Source: Eretmocerus hayati (lineage: Eukaryota; Arthropoda; Insecta; Hymenoptera; Aphelinidae). From it: a stretch of DNA of 64,000 bases. The notes under the pieces are model-generated. The model was not told where the DNA came from. It searched no databases and worked only from the letters and a program-made list of their open reading frames with translations. The stretch spans positions 82,722,282 to 82,786,281 of the forward strand of contig CM056741.1 of assembly GCA_029851415.1 (NCBI GenBank), read 5' to 3'. A program made the position numbers and the translations under genes. Within the stretch, counting starts at the first letter, position 1; each line of letters opens with the position of its first letter. Shown here piece after piece: positions 1-10,277 of this stretch.

Positions 1-260
1 GACGGGGTTGGGATAAAGATGGGGATAGGAACAGGGATAGGGATATGAACAGAGATAGGGGCAAGGACAAGAATGGGGACGGGAAGGGATCGGGATAGCA
101 ACGGGGATAGGATCCAGGAAGATAATAGGAACGAACATAGGGCCGGTGACAGGAATAGAGGCAGTGGTGGGATAAGAATATCGATGAGGTTGGGCCAGGG
201 ATATGGATAGGGATAGAGACAGGGACAAGTGTGGTGATAAGGACAGAGATAGGGTTGAGT
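1..260. repeat. Degenerate purine-rich GGGATA-type simple repeat
   Basis: The stretch is made of imperfect copies of GGGATAGG and GGGACAGG-like words with scattered A-rich variants. It is continuous with the left edge, so its full length is unknown. No reading frame of note runs through it. It looks like an old minisatellite or expanded simple repeat. Confidence 0.75.
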
Positions 261-261
261 T

Positions 262-362
262 AGTAAGGTTTCGTTCAGCCTCATTCGGTCTGCTCCGGTC
301 TAGTTGAGTCTGAATCGATCTCGCTCGGTATAATCCGGTCTCGTCACGTCCTTCTCAGCTCA
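262..362. repeat. Degenerate pyrimidine-rich short tandem repeat
   Basis: Loose repeats around the word TCGGTCT/CCGGTCT spaced by roughly ten bases follow directly on the purine-rich block. The composition switches from G/A-rich to T/C-rich on the same strand. The copies are too diverged to define a unit length with confidence. Confidence 0.4.
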
Positions 363-659
363 ATTTGGTGTAACTAGGATGAGTTCTCCAAAAATATTGA
401 TATATCCAACCCAGCCATTCCAAAAATTCAGAACAGTTACTCTAAATTCCCAAAAATAGTTCATCCATTAGCAGATATAATCCAAGATGGAATCATTCCT
501 GTGAACTCCATGAGGAATTCCTTGTTGGCACCTCAAATTAACCAGCAATCATTCTTTCACCCTCAGTATTGGACTACAAAAGCAGTTCAGAGTCCCCTGG
601 CTTATCGGGAACATTAACTAACCGAACGAGCGGTAGCGAGGGAGGCAATAACTGCTAGT
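363..659. other. Unannotated spacer
   Basis: No open frame, repeat or element end was recognised here. It lies between the simple repeats and the left arm of the foldback element. Confidence 0.5.
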
Positions 660-1318
660 ATGTTCTTCAAGACAAGCACTAACCATATCGAGAAGAATCT
701 CGGTGGAGAAATCATCTCCTGATTTTTGGCGTACGTTCAAGCATACAGTTTTCTGACATTTTGCTTAAAATGCCGACATAGGCATGGCTCGCATATGCTT
801 CGATCTGAGTTGTTGTGCACCACTCTGAGTGAAATTACTCCTCAAGATACCCCCAAGTATGTGTAAGAACTTCCAGAGGCGAGCCTTAAGCCAGAAGCGA
901 GCTGGAGGCTCAAACCATCAAGCCAAAAATCCGCATTATTTCGTATATTTTAGGGTAGGCGAGCGAGGTCTCGATTCCTCGTGTTCTTGCCCACAAACGA
1001 GACGAATGATCAGAGTAGAGATACAAACATGTTATTCCGACTCAAAATGATCATCTCAAAAACCGGGGTCAATTGAGCCCTCAATCATCGTCATTTTGCG
1101 GTAGAGGCGCAAAACCTGTTACTACGGAGTTTGACGCCGTTTGAGGATTGGATGATATCCTAGGCACGAATCGACCCCGGAATCATGTTTAGATGATTAT
1201 TATGAGTCGGGCAAACATGTTTGTATCCCTACTCTAGCCACTCGTCTCGTTTGTGGGCAAGAACATGAGGAATCGAGACCTCGCTCGCCTGCCCCAAAAT
1301 AGACGAAATAATGCCCAT

Positions 1319-1527
1319 TGTGACAAATGCCCGTCTGGATCTACCAGCGCGCGCATACGTATGAATGTGATAGTATATGAATGTGTGAGGAGTTACTCAT
1401 CAGCAGCGCTTGGCGCGGAGCACATGCCTTTATAACATGCTTGCAATCTACGCTTGAAACATGAGTAATAAATGAGTCTATGGTAAAATAAGGACTATAA
1501 TTGCATAACAATAATCCAAAAGTGACA
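1319..1527 (+). repeat. 5' LTR of the Ty3/Gypsy element
   Basis: A 209-bp repeat begins TGTGACAAATGCCCG and ends CCAAAAGTGACA, and matches 13190-13401 with scattered differences. The word GCTTGGCGCGGAGCAC and the following CTTTATAACATGC lie in the middle; TTTATAA could serve as a TATA-like promoter element, which is inference. The two LTRs have several substitutions and small indels, so the insertion is not recent. Confidence 0.9.
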
Positions 1528-1539
1528 TGGCGCAGTCGG
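1528..1539 (+). other. Primer binding site, tRNA-Ser type
   Basis: The sequence TGGCGCAGTCGG starts directly after the 5' LTR. Its first eleven bases are complementary to the usual 3' end of eukaryotic tRNA-Ser, CGACTGCGCCA. Several insect Gypsy-group elements are known to use tRNA-Ser. Confidence 0.8.
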
Positions 1540-1695
1540 AAAATGAGTGTTGAACGTTTGGAGTGAAGGGAGCATGTGCAGGCAAAAAGCGAGTGAGGTT
1601 AGGTGACCACGTAAGAGAGGCAAGAAAGACCCAGCACGGGACAACCACAGTCATCGGAGTCTTCATCAAAAGAAGAGGACCAGGAAGCAATAGGT

Positions 1696-2033
1696 ATGAC
1701 TACAGCAATGACAACAACGACGAATCTAGCTCTCAAGACACCTGAATCGCTATTATTTCCGGGAAATGTAGCAGAAAACTGGAGAAAATGGAGAGGAGCC
1801 TTCGGAATAGCTCTCAGCAGCAGCAGCGCCAGTACCCACAACAGCAGCGGCGAGAACGTGGCCATTGCTCCAGGCGTGGCCAACATCACGAACCAAGAGA
1901 GTACCCGGCGTGGGGAAGAGAGTGCAATCTGTGCGGTAAACCAAATCACTACGAGAATATGTGTTGGGTGAAAAAAGTGAATTTAGTGAATGAGGATTGG
2001 GAAGATGCGAATGATGCGAGTGAGCCAACGTGA
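1696..2033 (+). pseudogene. gag remnant with internal deletion (Ty3/Gypsy)
   Basis: The first part (frame from 1696) encodes a capsid-like N-terminus with ENWRKWRGAF, a pattern common at the start of Gypsy Gag proteins. Near 1805-1815 the frame changes and the sequence passes at once to a glutamine-rich stretch and one zinc knuckle of the form C-x2-C-x4-H-x4-C (CNLCGKPNHYENMC, about 1926-1967). Most of the expected capsid domain is missing, which fits an internal deletion. Gag would package element RNA in virus-like particles; this remnant could not. It is followed closely by pol. Confidence 0.75.
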
Positions 2034-2091
2034 TTTGGGCATAAGGGAATGATAAAAGACGAGAGAATGCTGAGAATCCTGAGAATCAAGG

Positions 2092-3408
2092 ATGACTGGT
2101 TCCAAAAATTTAAAATGTGTAAAATCAGGGAATGAGATTAATATGAAGCTAGATAGTCGTACAGATCTGAATGTAATCGGTTTTCATGATTTGTCCAGAC
2201 TAGTCCCAAACGCTAAATTAGAGCCAGTAACGTCATCCCCAAGCTCATATACAGACGATCCCATTCCCATGGTTGGTAAAATAAATTTGGATTGTGTGGT
2301 GGAAAATAACTTGTGGAACATACAATTTTATATAGCACAGGGTGAAGGCGAGCCAGTATTTGGCAGACCAACGTTAAAGAAGCTGAATTTAGTCAAACGA
2401 GTATACGAAATCAAAGAGAATGTAACGTCTCTCTCCAATTCTATTTCACTGATGACGAGAAAATATAGCGTCATTCTCGAGGGTATTGGAAAAATCAATT
2501 TTGGATGTGAGTTCCACCTCCAGTCAAACTACAAAGGGAAAATTTGCAATGGAAATAGAATTCCATTTAAACTACTAGAGGAATTCAAGCAAGAACTAAC
2601 CTCCATGGAGAGAAATGAAGTGATCGTTAGAGAGAACGGACCTACAGAATTTGTCCATAGAGTCTTGATAGTAGGGAAGCCGGACGGATCATTCAGGATC
2701 GTCCTAGATCCGTACTATTTGAATATCTCGTTAATACGGCATCCAAGGCAATGTCTAACTTTCGAAGAATTAGCTACAGAAATGAAAGGTGCGAAATTTT
2801 TTCGCCGAATAAATGCGTCAAATGCATTTTTACAAATACCTCAAACAGAAAGAAGTTCAAAATTGACAACCTTCGGGACCCCATTTGGAGAATTTAGATG
2901 GTTGAGACTCCCTCCAGGGACCACAGTGGCATCAGACGTATTTGACGAATGCTACCATAACATATTTGGTCATATCAAAAAGTTGGAAATCTTTAGAGAT
3001 GACATAATGATTTATACAGATACCGAAGAAGAACTTTTATCAATTTCAGAACAAGCCTCCCAAGCCGCTGAAAAAGCAAATGTCAAATTCAATTTAAAAA
3101 AGTGTGAATTCGGAAGCTCATCAATGAAGTTTCTAGGACATATCTTTACACGAGACGGCTTGAAGGTTGACGGTCAAAAAGTAGAGGCCATAAAAATGAT
3201 GAGGCAGCCTAGAAATGCAAATGACGTCGAGAGATTGCTTGATATGTTGACATATATTGCCAAACTCGTACCAAATGAGTCAATACTGACAGCCCCTTTA
3301 AGAGAGTTGATAAAAAGAGATGCAACATTTGAATAGACGGAAGTACATGAAGACATTTTCACTAGAATTACAGAATATCTTACCAAAGCACCGGTTTTAC
3401 AATATTAT
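2092..3408 (+). pseudogene. pol, first part: protease and reverse transcriptase (Ty3/Gypsy)
   Basis: The open frame 2092-3336 (414 residues) holds a retropepsin-like segment near residues 20-30 (KLDSRTDLNV), where the glycine usually following D-[ST] is arginine. The RT domain covers roughly residues 135-390, with GKPDGSFRIVLD, a TPFGEFRWLRLP segment and the catalytic block FRDDIMIY near residue 302, and ends with FLGHIFTRDGLKVD. A TAG stop at 3334-3336 falls where a tryptophan codon is normal, and homology continues to 3408. The hAT-like insertion then interrupts the gene. RT would copy element RNA into DNA in the virus-like particle. Confidence 0.88.
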
Positions 3409-3409
3409 G

Positions 3410-3417
3410 ATGCCAAA
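3410..3417. repeat. 8-bp target duplication of the hAT-like insertion (left copy)
   Basis: ATGCCAAA occurs here and again at 9758-9765, flanking the CAGGG-type ends. The pattern has T at position 2 and A at position 7, as in the nTnnnnAn preference of the Ac-type hAT group. Confidence 0.88.
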
Positions 3418-3429
3418 CAGGGTTTTCAA

Positions 3430-3840
3430 CGGAATATTCGTTTTGTTTCGTTCTGATTAGCAAATGAACGAAACGAAACGAAATGATTCCGTTTACGTTG
3501 ATGATAAACGAAACTGAACAAAACATTATTCATATTCATTATCAATAAACAAAACTTAACGAAATTCTGGCATTTTGAATACTTTGAATTTTGTTTTTGG
3601 GAAACGAAACGTAAACACAATTACTTTTGATTATGTTGGAGGGAAACTAAACTAAACGTAATCAGAAGGGCTCAACGTAATATCACACGGAACAAAACTC
3701 GCATAATTTCATTTAGTTTTGTTTATGCAGTTCTCTCATTCATATCGTTTCGTTTAGTTTTGTTCATCGTCAACGTAAACGAAATTGCATTATTTTGTTT
3801 CGTTTCTCCCTTAAACAAAACTAAACGGAACAAAACAAAA
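3430..3840. repeat. Left subterminal repeats of the hAT-like element
   Basis: Many short copies of AACGAAAC and its complement GTTTCGTT, with AAACAAAAC variants, fill this block. Equivalent repeats lie at 8715-8790 and 9360-9757. Dense subterminal motif clusters are known transposase binding regions in hAT elements; the role here is inferred. Confidence 0.75.
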
Positions 3841-4480
3841 TGTTTTTTCTCTTTTTTATCATCTTTCTAGTTTACTTCATTTGCACTCATCTATCATTGT
3901 TTGAAGGTGGAAACTATGAGTGCTCGATCGCCTCAACAGCACACTTCATTCGATACGTATCATCATTCGCAGGAGCTCTAGTTCTTTGGGTGAGGGTCTT
4001 ATGGGCGAATCTCGGCATTTGAGAAATACTGGTTGGCAAATTCGAGATATTCCAATCTGATACGACATTTCCGGGTAACTCTCTCATCGATTAATTAGTA
4101 CTCAAACAATGTTATGACACTCGCGTGAACAACGGATATTCTCATGTATTCAAATAAGAACCTCGTATTACAACTATTCTGATGAGTACACTTCATCCTA
4201 GGAATGAGCTGTCCTCGGGGTCAGAAAAGTGAACAGGGGGGATTCTAACAGTTTATAGGGGTTCCCAATGGTCTCTGTTACAAGATAGAGGAACTCCTCA
4301 CCCACTAAAATGTACGTTTTTGTGAATTTTCAATTTTTGTTAGCCTCGCATTACTCCTGAGATGGATGTATGACAGAGGCGATTTTCACATACGTTTCTG
4401 TTAAAGTAGAAATCAGATTACACGTGGTTCCAGTTACAATGAGGTCCTCATTTCCATGTCTCATGCAAAGATAATACATT
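3841..4480. other. Interior of the hAT-like element, nothing recognised
   Basis: A small frame at 3840-4022 has a hydrophobic start but no family resemblance. No element ends or repeats were recognised up to about 4480. Confidence 0.4.
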
Positions 4481-4850
4481 TCGATACAAGCGTGGAAAAT
4501 AGTACATTTTGATACAAGGGTGGAAAAACTTTTTTTGATACACTGTGCGAGGAAGTAACTTTTCCGCACTGATTTTCCACTTTCTCTCACAGTTTGTCAA
4601 AAATAGTATTCGATACACGAGTGTAAGACTTATTTTTCGCACCCTCGTGATGATTCCGACCCTCGCCCACGGCTCGGGCCGGAAACCCATCACTCGGACG
4701 CGAAAAAAAAGTTTTCCACCCTTGTATCGAAATGTACTATTTTGTGCTTGCGTGCATAAACCTGTACGGAAAAGTCACCGTTCCGCACAGTTTTGCGTGC
4801 GGAAATGAGTGCGAAAGAGTACGAGCCGTGCGGAAAAATGACTCCTTAGG
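4480..4850. repeat. Short palindromic repeat family, copy 1
   Basis: The core around 4650-4710 (GATTCCGACCCTCGCC followed by GGCTCGGGCCGGAAA) is flanked by words such as GTATCGAAATGTACTATTT and GATACA. About 190 bp from 4558 recurs as a direct copy at 7145-7335 and inverted at 8258-8415. A shorter diverged core is present at 11925-11975 inside another element. The core has dyad symmetry and could fold. It looks like an unnamed short inverted-repeat element. Confidence 0.7.
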
Positions 4851-6028
4851 AAAGAGCGCAGAACGGATATCTATCATCTGAAAATTATGATGACCACCAA
4901 ATTTTGCTAGTTTTGTAAATTTCTTGACTTGTTGGCGATATTTGAATACTCTTCAAGTTGTCTTGCTAATCACAGTTTGCATCACCATTAGATTGAGATA
5001 GAAACGTAATGTCGAGCCCCAAATAGCTAAGATATTAGAGCATCTTCTCGGCAAGAAAACGGTTCCCAGTTCGATCCTAGGTCCAGGGGTGAATATTTTC
5101 TCGATATAACTTCTCTCGATATTGAGCCTCTCATTTTTTTCTCGTTTAAAAACATTTCGGTTATAACGAGCTTCAAGGGACCGAAGAAAAAAGCTCGTTA
5201 TATATGATTTCTTTACAACTATCCTTGATGGGTGGAAAAAACTAATCTTGATTTTGTAAAGTCTCTCTTATCAAGAATTCAAATAACTATAACATTCAGA
5301 ATACGATGCCAGGACGACAATGACGTAGATGTGCATTAATTCACATAGCGGTATAAATATACAATATTTAGGAATTCGCATTTGTCATAAATTGAATGAA
5401 CCGCAAGATGAAAATGGACTAGTACAAATGATGAAAAACTGAAAAACTGTAGCTGAGAAATTTTAATTTCGCGTCAAAGTTTACCAGGTTGTACTCGTCA
5501 TGAAATGTCTCTTCCTTGTATTCGATCTATCCATTTCGCTCACTAATAGAATCATACTGCATGCGTATTCGCATTGATACTCGTATCCACCTCGAGTCTT
5601 AGGCTCCCAAACTCATAGTTGAACGGCTTCCACATCGATTTGCTCGGTATAGCCGGTGCCGAAACCAAATTTTGCCAGAATTTTCGCTCGTTATGACCGA
5701 ATTCTTATTATATCCGGATCATTATAACCGGATTCTACTGTATTTTCATCGGAAAACATCTCTGCGATCGAAATTACGATTGAAAATCCCATTTTGAGTT
5801 GCTCTGAAAATCGAGTGTCTCCTGGGATAACATGGATTCAGAATTTGCCATATGATGGGTCATGATTTACAGATTTTTTTGCTTCTTTGGACTATTTTAT
5901 GATTACTAGTGGCTCAAATTTGAGATCGAGTGAGACTGAAAAGGATGTAGATGGATCATTCTATTTTAAAGTATGTACCAAAATCAAATTTCTCAAAATT
6001 GAGTTGAAGTTTCATTCAAATATAATGC
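4851..6028. other. Interior of the hAT-like element with a possible pogo-type end
   Basis: Most of this stretch shows nothing recognisable. Near 5090-5215 and 5682-5739 there are runs such as GGTTATAACGAGC and CATTATAACCGGATTCTACTG, which resemble the end repeats of pogo/Tigger-type MITEs reading toward CAGTAGAATCCGG. The resemblance is from family knowledge and no clear target duplication was seen. Confidence 0.3.
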
Positions 6029-6092
6029 TCAAACCCCCCGCCGGGGCCTTCGCCCCCTGGACCCCGCCCCGCCCCCGCGCACCCTCCGGAAG
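6029..6092. other. GC-rich patch in AT-rich interior
   Basis: About 64 bases composed mostly of C and G (CCCCCCGCCGGGGCC and neighbours) stand out sharply from AT-rich surroundings. The first part is self-complementary. Such patches occur near ends of some Helitron- and RTE-type elements; no matching element body was found. Confidence 0.45.
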
Positions 6093-6935
6093 CACTACCT
6101 TACTAATTTTCTCGTGGCTCTTACAAATATTCTACGGAATTAGATCATGAATCTATCGGTATTATGAGCAAGTACCTGACACCTGTTGCACATATAATGC
6201 AAAAACTCTCTCACTGATTCACGTGAATGAATTTTTTTGTAATTTTCCGATGTTTTGGTGTCTACAACACTGTAGAAAAAATTCTATTAAGAACTATTGA
6301 ATAAATGTAACAGGGTCCTATAAGTAATCTGAATATCATTCATTCTCCCAATCATGAATTATCAATCTTCAATCTCATTACTGACTTTTACTTTAATTTT
6401 GGCATATGAGAACTATCGCAAAAACTGACACGGAACGACTAAGGGCCCTATTCTGACTAGTGAGCTGCAAACCACTCCATTCGAACTTTTGGCCACTTAT
6501 TCTATTGAATGACAGTTGGTAATTGAGTCTCACGTCAATCCGTGAACGAATTATTTTCAAAATTCTAAATAGTGAGAGTCAAAATATAGCTTCCCCGGAC
6601 TACGATAATTTAGGTTCCGCGGATTCTCATGGAGCTACCATCGAAGTGATCGATATAGTGAGTTAGCTCGAATTAATCTCCCAAAATACAATAATGAACA
6701 ATGTATTTTCGATAACTTGTAACCCCGAATGCTCAGACTAGACTTCAAGCCATACATATCTCTCTCATCAGAAGGTTTTCTCTAAAAATGAGGAATTTCG
6801 TTAAAATAACAACAGCATGACCCAAATTTAGTCTGAAAAACTTCGTGACAAGTAGAGTTGAAAGAAAACATGTCAAACAACCAAATTCCGTCGCGGGAAA
6901 AGCTTAAAAAATTAGCCATGTAACTATATCTTCCA
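6093..6935. other. Interior of the hAT-like element, nothing recognised
   Basis: AT-rich sequence without a supported gene. The phrase AATTTTCCGATGTTTTGGTG at 6240-6259 resembles a phrase at 11854, inside the arm of the Gypsy-embedded hairpin, so a minor shared repeat may exist. Confidence 0.35.
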
Positions 6936-7135
6936 TCGTCTGTGCGGGAAAGAGCTGTTATTCTGATTTTTTCTCCCACGCCGACGATGAAAAAATAGTA
7001 TCCGACACTCGGGCGGGGTGGTTTCCGCTTCCGAGCGATGATTCCGACCAAGGCTCGGGCCGGAAAAACATCGCTCGGGCCACGAAAACCAACATCCCCG
7101 CCCTTGTATCAAAATCTACTATTTCGATACACTGT
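6935..7135. repeat. Inverted-repeat family, arm matching 8035-8195
   Basis: This segment, with CCCACGCCGACGATGAAAAAATAG-like sequence at 6977 and the core GGCTCGGGCCGGAAAAACATC near 7050, is repeated in reverse complement at 8035-8195. Together they make a spaced inverted repeat about 1.2 kb across. The core is of the same type as the repeat at 4650. Confidence 0.7.
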
Positions 7136-7335
7136 GCGTAAAAGTGCACTTTGCGCACAGTTTATCGACTTTTACTCACAGTTTATCGAAAAGTATAGTT
7201 CGATACACGGCCGTAAAACCTATTATTCGCATTCTCGTGATGATTCCGACCCTCGCCTGCGGCTCCGGCCGGAAACCCATCACTCGGACGCGAAAAAAAC
7301 GTTTTACGCCCTTGTATCGAAATGTACTATTTGGA
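7136..7335. repeat. Short palindromic repeat family, copy 2
   Basis: This is a direct copy of 4558-4748, sharing GTGATGATTCCGACCCTCGCC, GGAAACCCATCACTCGGACG and CCTTGTATCGAAATGTACTA. It directly abuts the preceding inverted-repeat arm, so the two families are found joined. Confidence 0.75.
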
Positions 7336-7841
7336 TTTTGACATGATGGGAATAGATTGAATCCACGCGGCGAAAATTCTAAGTCACCTCCGTTATTTTT
7401 GCCAGCGATCATAAGGGCGGAATGTCATATCCAGGGCCTCAAAAATCGTTCTGTGAAATACTGGATAGCACAAAGAAAGGGAAGAAATGGAATCATCTGC
7501 TCCAAAACATGTATTTTCGACTCGAATCAACCATCTGAACGCGAACTCTGAGGTCGGATAGTCTCTTCGAGTTAGGAGTCCCCGCTGATCTATCAAATTA
7601 CCCTCGATTATGTTCGATCTTCCCAGCTCCAAAGATCTACGTGAAGGCCACCCTACGGCTGGTCCTGGGTCCATCGAATGAGCTTAGATTGACTTTCGTC
7701 TGATCATTCAATTTATTTTTGATCAGACGAGACAGCTTCCCGCACTCAGCAAAAAAAATAGTACACGCAATACGGGTGAAAGTGTTCCGCACTCGTTCCG
7801 TGACGCATGCAGAAATAGTATATTTCCGTACTGAGCGCGTT

Positions 7842-7893
7842 AGCCCATTTTGGGCACTAGGACAGACATGTTCTTCAGTGCCCAAAATGGGCT
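7842..7893. repeat. Perfect 17-bp stem hairpin
   Basis: AGCCCATTTTGGGCACT at 7842-7858 is exactly complementary to 7877-7893 with an 18-base loop. The stem is itself partly palindromic (CCCATTTTGGG). It marks the centre of a looser inverted repeat around 7740-7930. Confidence 0.75.
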
Positions 7894-8034
7894 TGCAAGT
7901 GAGGTGCGGATATATTTTTTCATTACGAGAACCCTAAAATCCTATTCAAACGCGGCATTATTAGGTAAGAGTAATGAAAAGTGACTTTTCCGCACTGGTC
8001 GATATTTTATCGTGCGGAAAAGTGGTTTTTCCCA

Positions 8035-8640
8035 CGGCAAGCCGTGCGTAAATAGTAGATTTCGATACAAAGGCGGGGATGTTGATTTCCGCGGCCCGAG
8101 CGATGTTTCTCCGGCCCGAGCCTTGGCGAGGGTGAAACCACCCTGCCCGAGTGTCGAATACTATTTTTTCATCGTCGGCGTGGGAAAGAAAATAAAAAAA
8201 AAACGGTTCTTTTCCGCACTGGTCACGAAACTCTTGCGGAAAACGCACTTCCCACCCTTGTTACGTAATGCACTATTCTCGCGTCCGAGTGATGGGTTTG
8301 CGTCTTGAGCCGTGGTCAAAGGTCGGAATCAAGACAAGGATGCAAAAAATAGGTGTATCGAACTGTGTTTTTCGACAAACTGTCCGTGAAAGTGGAAAAT
8401 CAGTGTGGGAATAGTATATTATGATACAAGGGCGCAAACGATGGTTTTCGCACTTCGAGTGACTTTTTTAGGCCCGAGCCGCAGGCGAGGGTCTAAATAG
8501 TCACGAGAAAGCGAAAACCGTTGCGCCCAAGTATCATACTATGTTTTTTGATCTTCTGTGAGCAAATGAAAAGCGACAAACAGTGTGCAAATGACTCATT
8601 TGCGCACAGACGATCAAAAAAACACTTTTCCGCACAACGT
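8035..8640. repeat. Inverted copies of the short palindromic repeats
   Basis: 8035-8195 is the reverse complement of 6950-7120, and 8258-8415 is the reverse complement of the 4558/7145 repeat. A third related core lies at 8455-8515 (TTTTTTAGGCCCGAGCCGCAGGCGAGGGTC). The order of arms makes 6935-8640 one large imperfect inverted structure. Confidence 0.65.
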
Positions 8641-8792
8641 GTCGACAATTTTTTCTCATCACTCTAACCTAAAAATGCCGCGTTTAATTACGATCTCGTC
8701 GGGGCAAAGTTCTCGATAAAATGCACTTAACAAAAATATTTTCGTTTCGTTTCGCTTAATGACATTTTGTTTATGTTTAGTTTCGATTACCC

Positions 8793-9356
8793 TTAAGGTA
8801 GTTGTACACCGAAATTATTCATCAACAGAATTTCTCGAGATTGTGCAGAGGGATTGTTCTAATATCGAAGAGTACGTGTGCGAAAATCCAGAACGGCTGA
8901 CCATCCTGTTTTAGAGTATCGATCGTCACAATTTGACCAGTTTTGCACATTTTCAACATTGCTCTTATGGGAGCGGCCCCCAAAAACAGCACAAGAATGG
9001 GTCCAGCGCAAAACCTGATCAACAGAAAATGGTGGGACTGCGAGAAATCCAAGTTTGTGTATCAATGAATCATATGACCAAGCCTGGAGATGATGGACCA
9101 CGTCGTTTTTTAGTAATTGTTCATACAAAGCGTAGAATGCAAAGAATGCGACACGTGATTCCGATTTTAGGGTAGATAACTTTGGAAACCATGCCTGATT
9201 CTGTTCAGGAAGGCTTAGATGACCATTTTTGTTTGTTTTTTGATGGAAAAAGTGCAGTTATTATCAATAATAATAATAATTTCGAATATTCTGATGTGGG
9301 CAAAGAAGTGAGGTTAAGTCTCTTTGACTCACGTAGTTGGTGTATAACTACCTTAA
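8793..9356. mobile_element. TTAA-flanked MITE (piggyBac-like ends)
   Basis: The left end is TTAAGGTAGTTGTACACC and the right end read inward is TTAAGGTAGTTATACACC. The TTAA at each end fits the target duplication used by piggyBac-type transposons. The 564-bp body has no transposase frame. It sits inside the right subterminal repeats of the hAT-like element, making it younger than that insertion. A matching end, GTGTACAACTACCTTAA, is found at 32989-33005. Confidence 0.7.
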
Positions 9357-9359
9357 CAT

Positions 9360-9757
9360 AATCATACAGAGTTTTGTTCGGTTTCGTTTATCGCAACATA
9401 ATTATGAATGATTTCGTTCATGTTTTGTTTGTGAGAAATAAAACAAAACATATTCGACGGAAAATAGTTTTGTTGAATTTCGTTTATTCAAGAAACTAAA
9501 CAAAATTATTGAGTTTTGTTTATTCCGTGAATAAACAAAACTAAACGAAACATAAATCCTGAGAAACAATATTCAACGAAACTGAATTACAATAATTTTG
9601 TTTAGTTTCGTTTATGGAAAGGAAGACGGATTCGGTTTTCGTTTAGTTTTGTTTTTGTTCAACATAATTAAAAATAATTTTGTTTCGTTTTGTTTTCGCT
9701 AGAATGAACGAAACAAAATTGAAAATCGCGTTTTGTTTCGTTTCGTTCAAAACCCTG
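9360..9757. repeat. Right subterminal repeats of the hAT-like element
   Basis: Repeated GTTTCGTTTA, AACAAAACTAAACGAAAC and related words run to the right end. They mirror the block at 3430-3840. Confidence 0.75.
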
Positions 9758-9765
9758 ATGCCAAA

Positions 9766-10277
9766 TTAGACTGTAAATTAAGTGTTGATACCAGCAGCAC
9801 CGGAGTGGTGCGGTGCTAATGCAAAACGATCTTCCAATAGCATACGCCTCAAAAGCGTTCACACCAAATCAAAAGAATTGGGCTCAAATAGAAAAAAAGC
9901 TATATGCAATAGTTTTTGCTTGTGAAAGATTCCACCAGTACATAGTAGGTGGCGAAACTATAGTTGAAAGCGATCATAAACCGCTGAACCCCATTTTTGG
10001 CAAAAGCCTGTCAGATATACCGATAAGATCACAGAAAATGCGTATGAGGCTGCAACCATATGAATTGGTGGTTACGTATAAACCAGGCAAAGAGTTATAT
10101 ATAGCAGATGCCCTATCGAGAGCACATTTAGATGAATCCGAAGAATTGGAAGATGTAGACACGCATATTTTAAATGTAAAGCTTTCAGAGCATATGGATG
10201 ACAAGATGAAAAAAAAATATATATATATATATATACGAAAGAAACAGGCCCTGATGAGCAATTGCAAACGGTGCTAA
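9766..10277 (+). pseudogene. pol, second part: RNase H (Ty3/Gypsy)
   Basis: After the hAT-like insertion the Gypsy frame resumes. A one-base frameshift lies just upstream of 9813, in the stretch where the first RNase H aspartate block ends. The frame 9813-10277 holds the Gypsy RNase H features ASKAFTPNQKNWAQIEKKLY and VESDHKPL, and the tail KPGKELYIADALSRAH. RNase H would remove the RNA strand during reverse transcription. An A-plus-(TA)n run at 10208-10236 interrupts the linker to integrase and shifts the frame. Confidence 0.88.
10208..10236. repeat. A-run plus (TA)n microsatellite inside pol
   Basis: About nine A bases followed by a pure TA run fall between RNase H and integrase. The expansion alters frame and length of the linker. 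Confidence 0.9.

Larger units (their letters stand above)
3418..9757. mobile_element. hAT-like DNA element, nonautonomous, 6.34 kb
   Basis: The ends are CAGGGTTTTCAACG on the left and CAGGGTTTTGAACG when the right end is read inward, one mismatch in 14. An 8-bp duplication ATGCCAAA flanks it. Short CAGGG-type inverted ends with 8-bp duplications are the hallmark of hAT transposons. Both ends are followed by several hundred bases of AACGAAAC-type subterminal repeats, where a hAT transposase would be expected to bind. No transposase frame was found in six frames. The interior holds several short inverted-repeat families, a GC-rich patch and a TTAA-flanked MITE, so the element is a shell that grew by insertions or captured sequence. 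It interrupts the Gypsy pol gene. Confidence 0.85.

Noticed and set aside
1253..1435. Small frame crossing the left LTR border
   Set aside because: It spans the junction between the foldback element and the Gypsy LTR, so it cannot be an original gene.
8859..9128. 89-codon frame inside the TTAA-flanked MITE
   Set aside because: No resemblance to piggyBac transposase or another family; likely chance.
3418..9757. Possible transposase genes among small frames in the hAT-like element
   Set aside because: None shows BED, hATC or RNase H-like catalytic features; all are short and fall in repeats.
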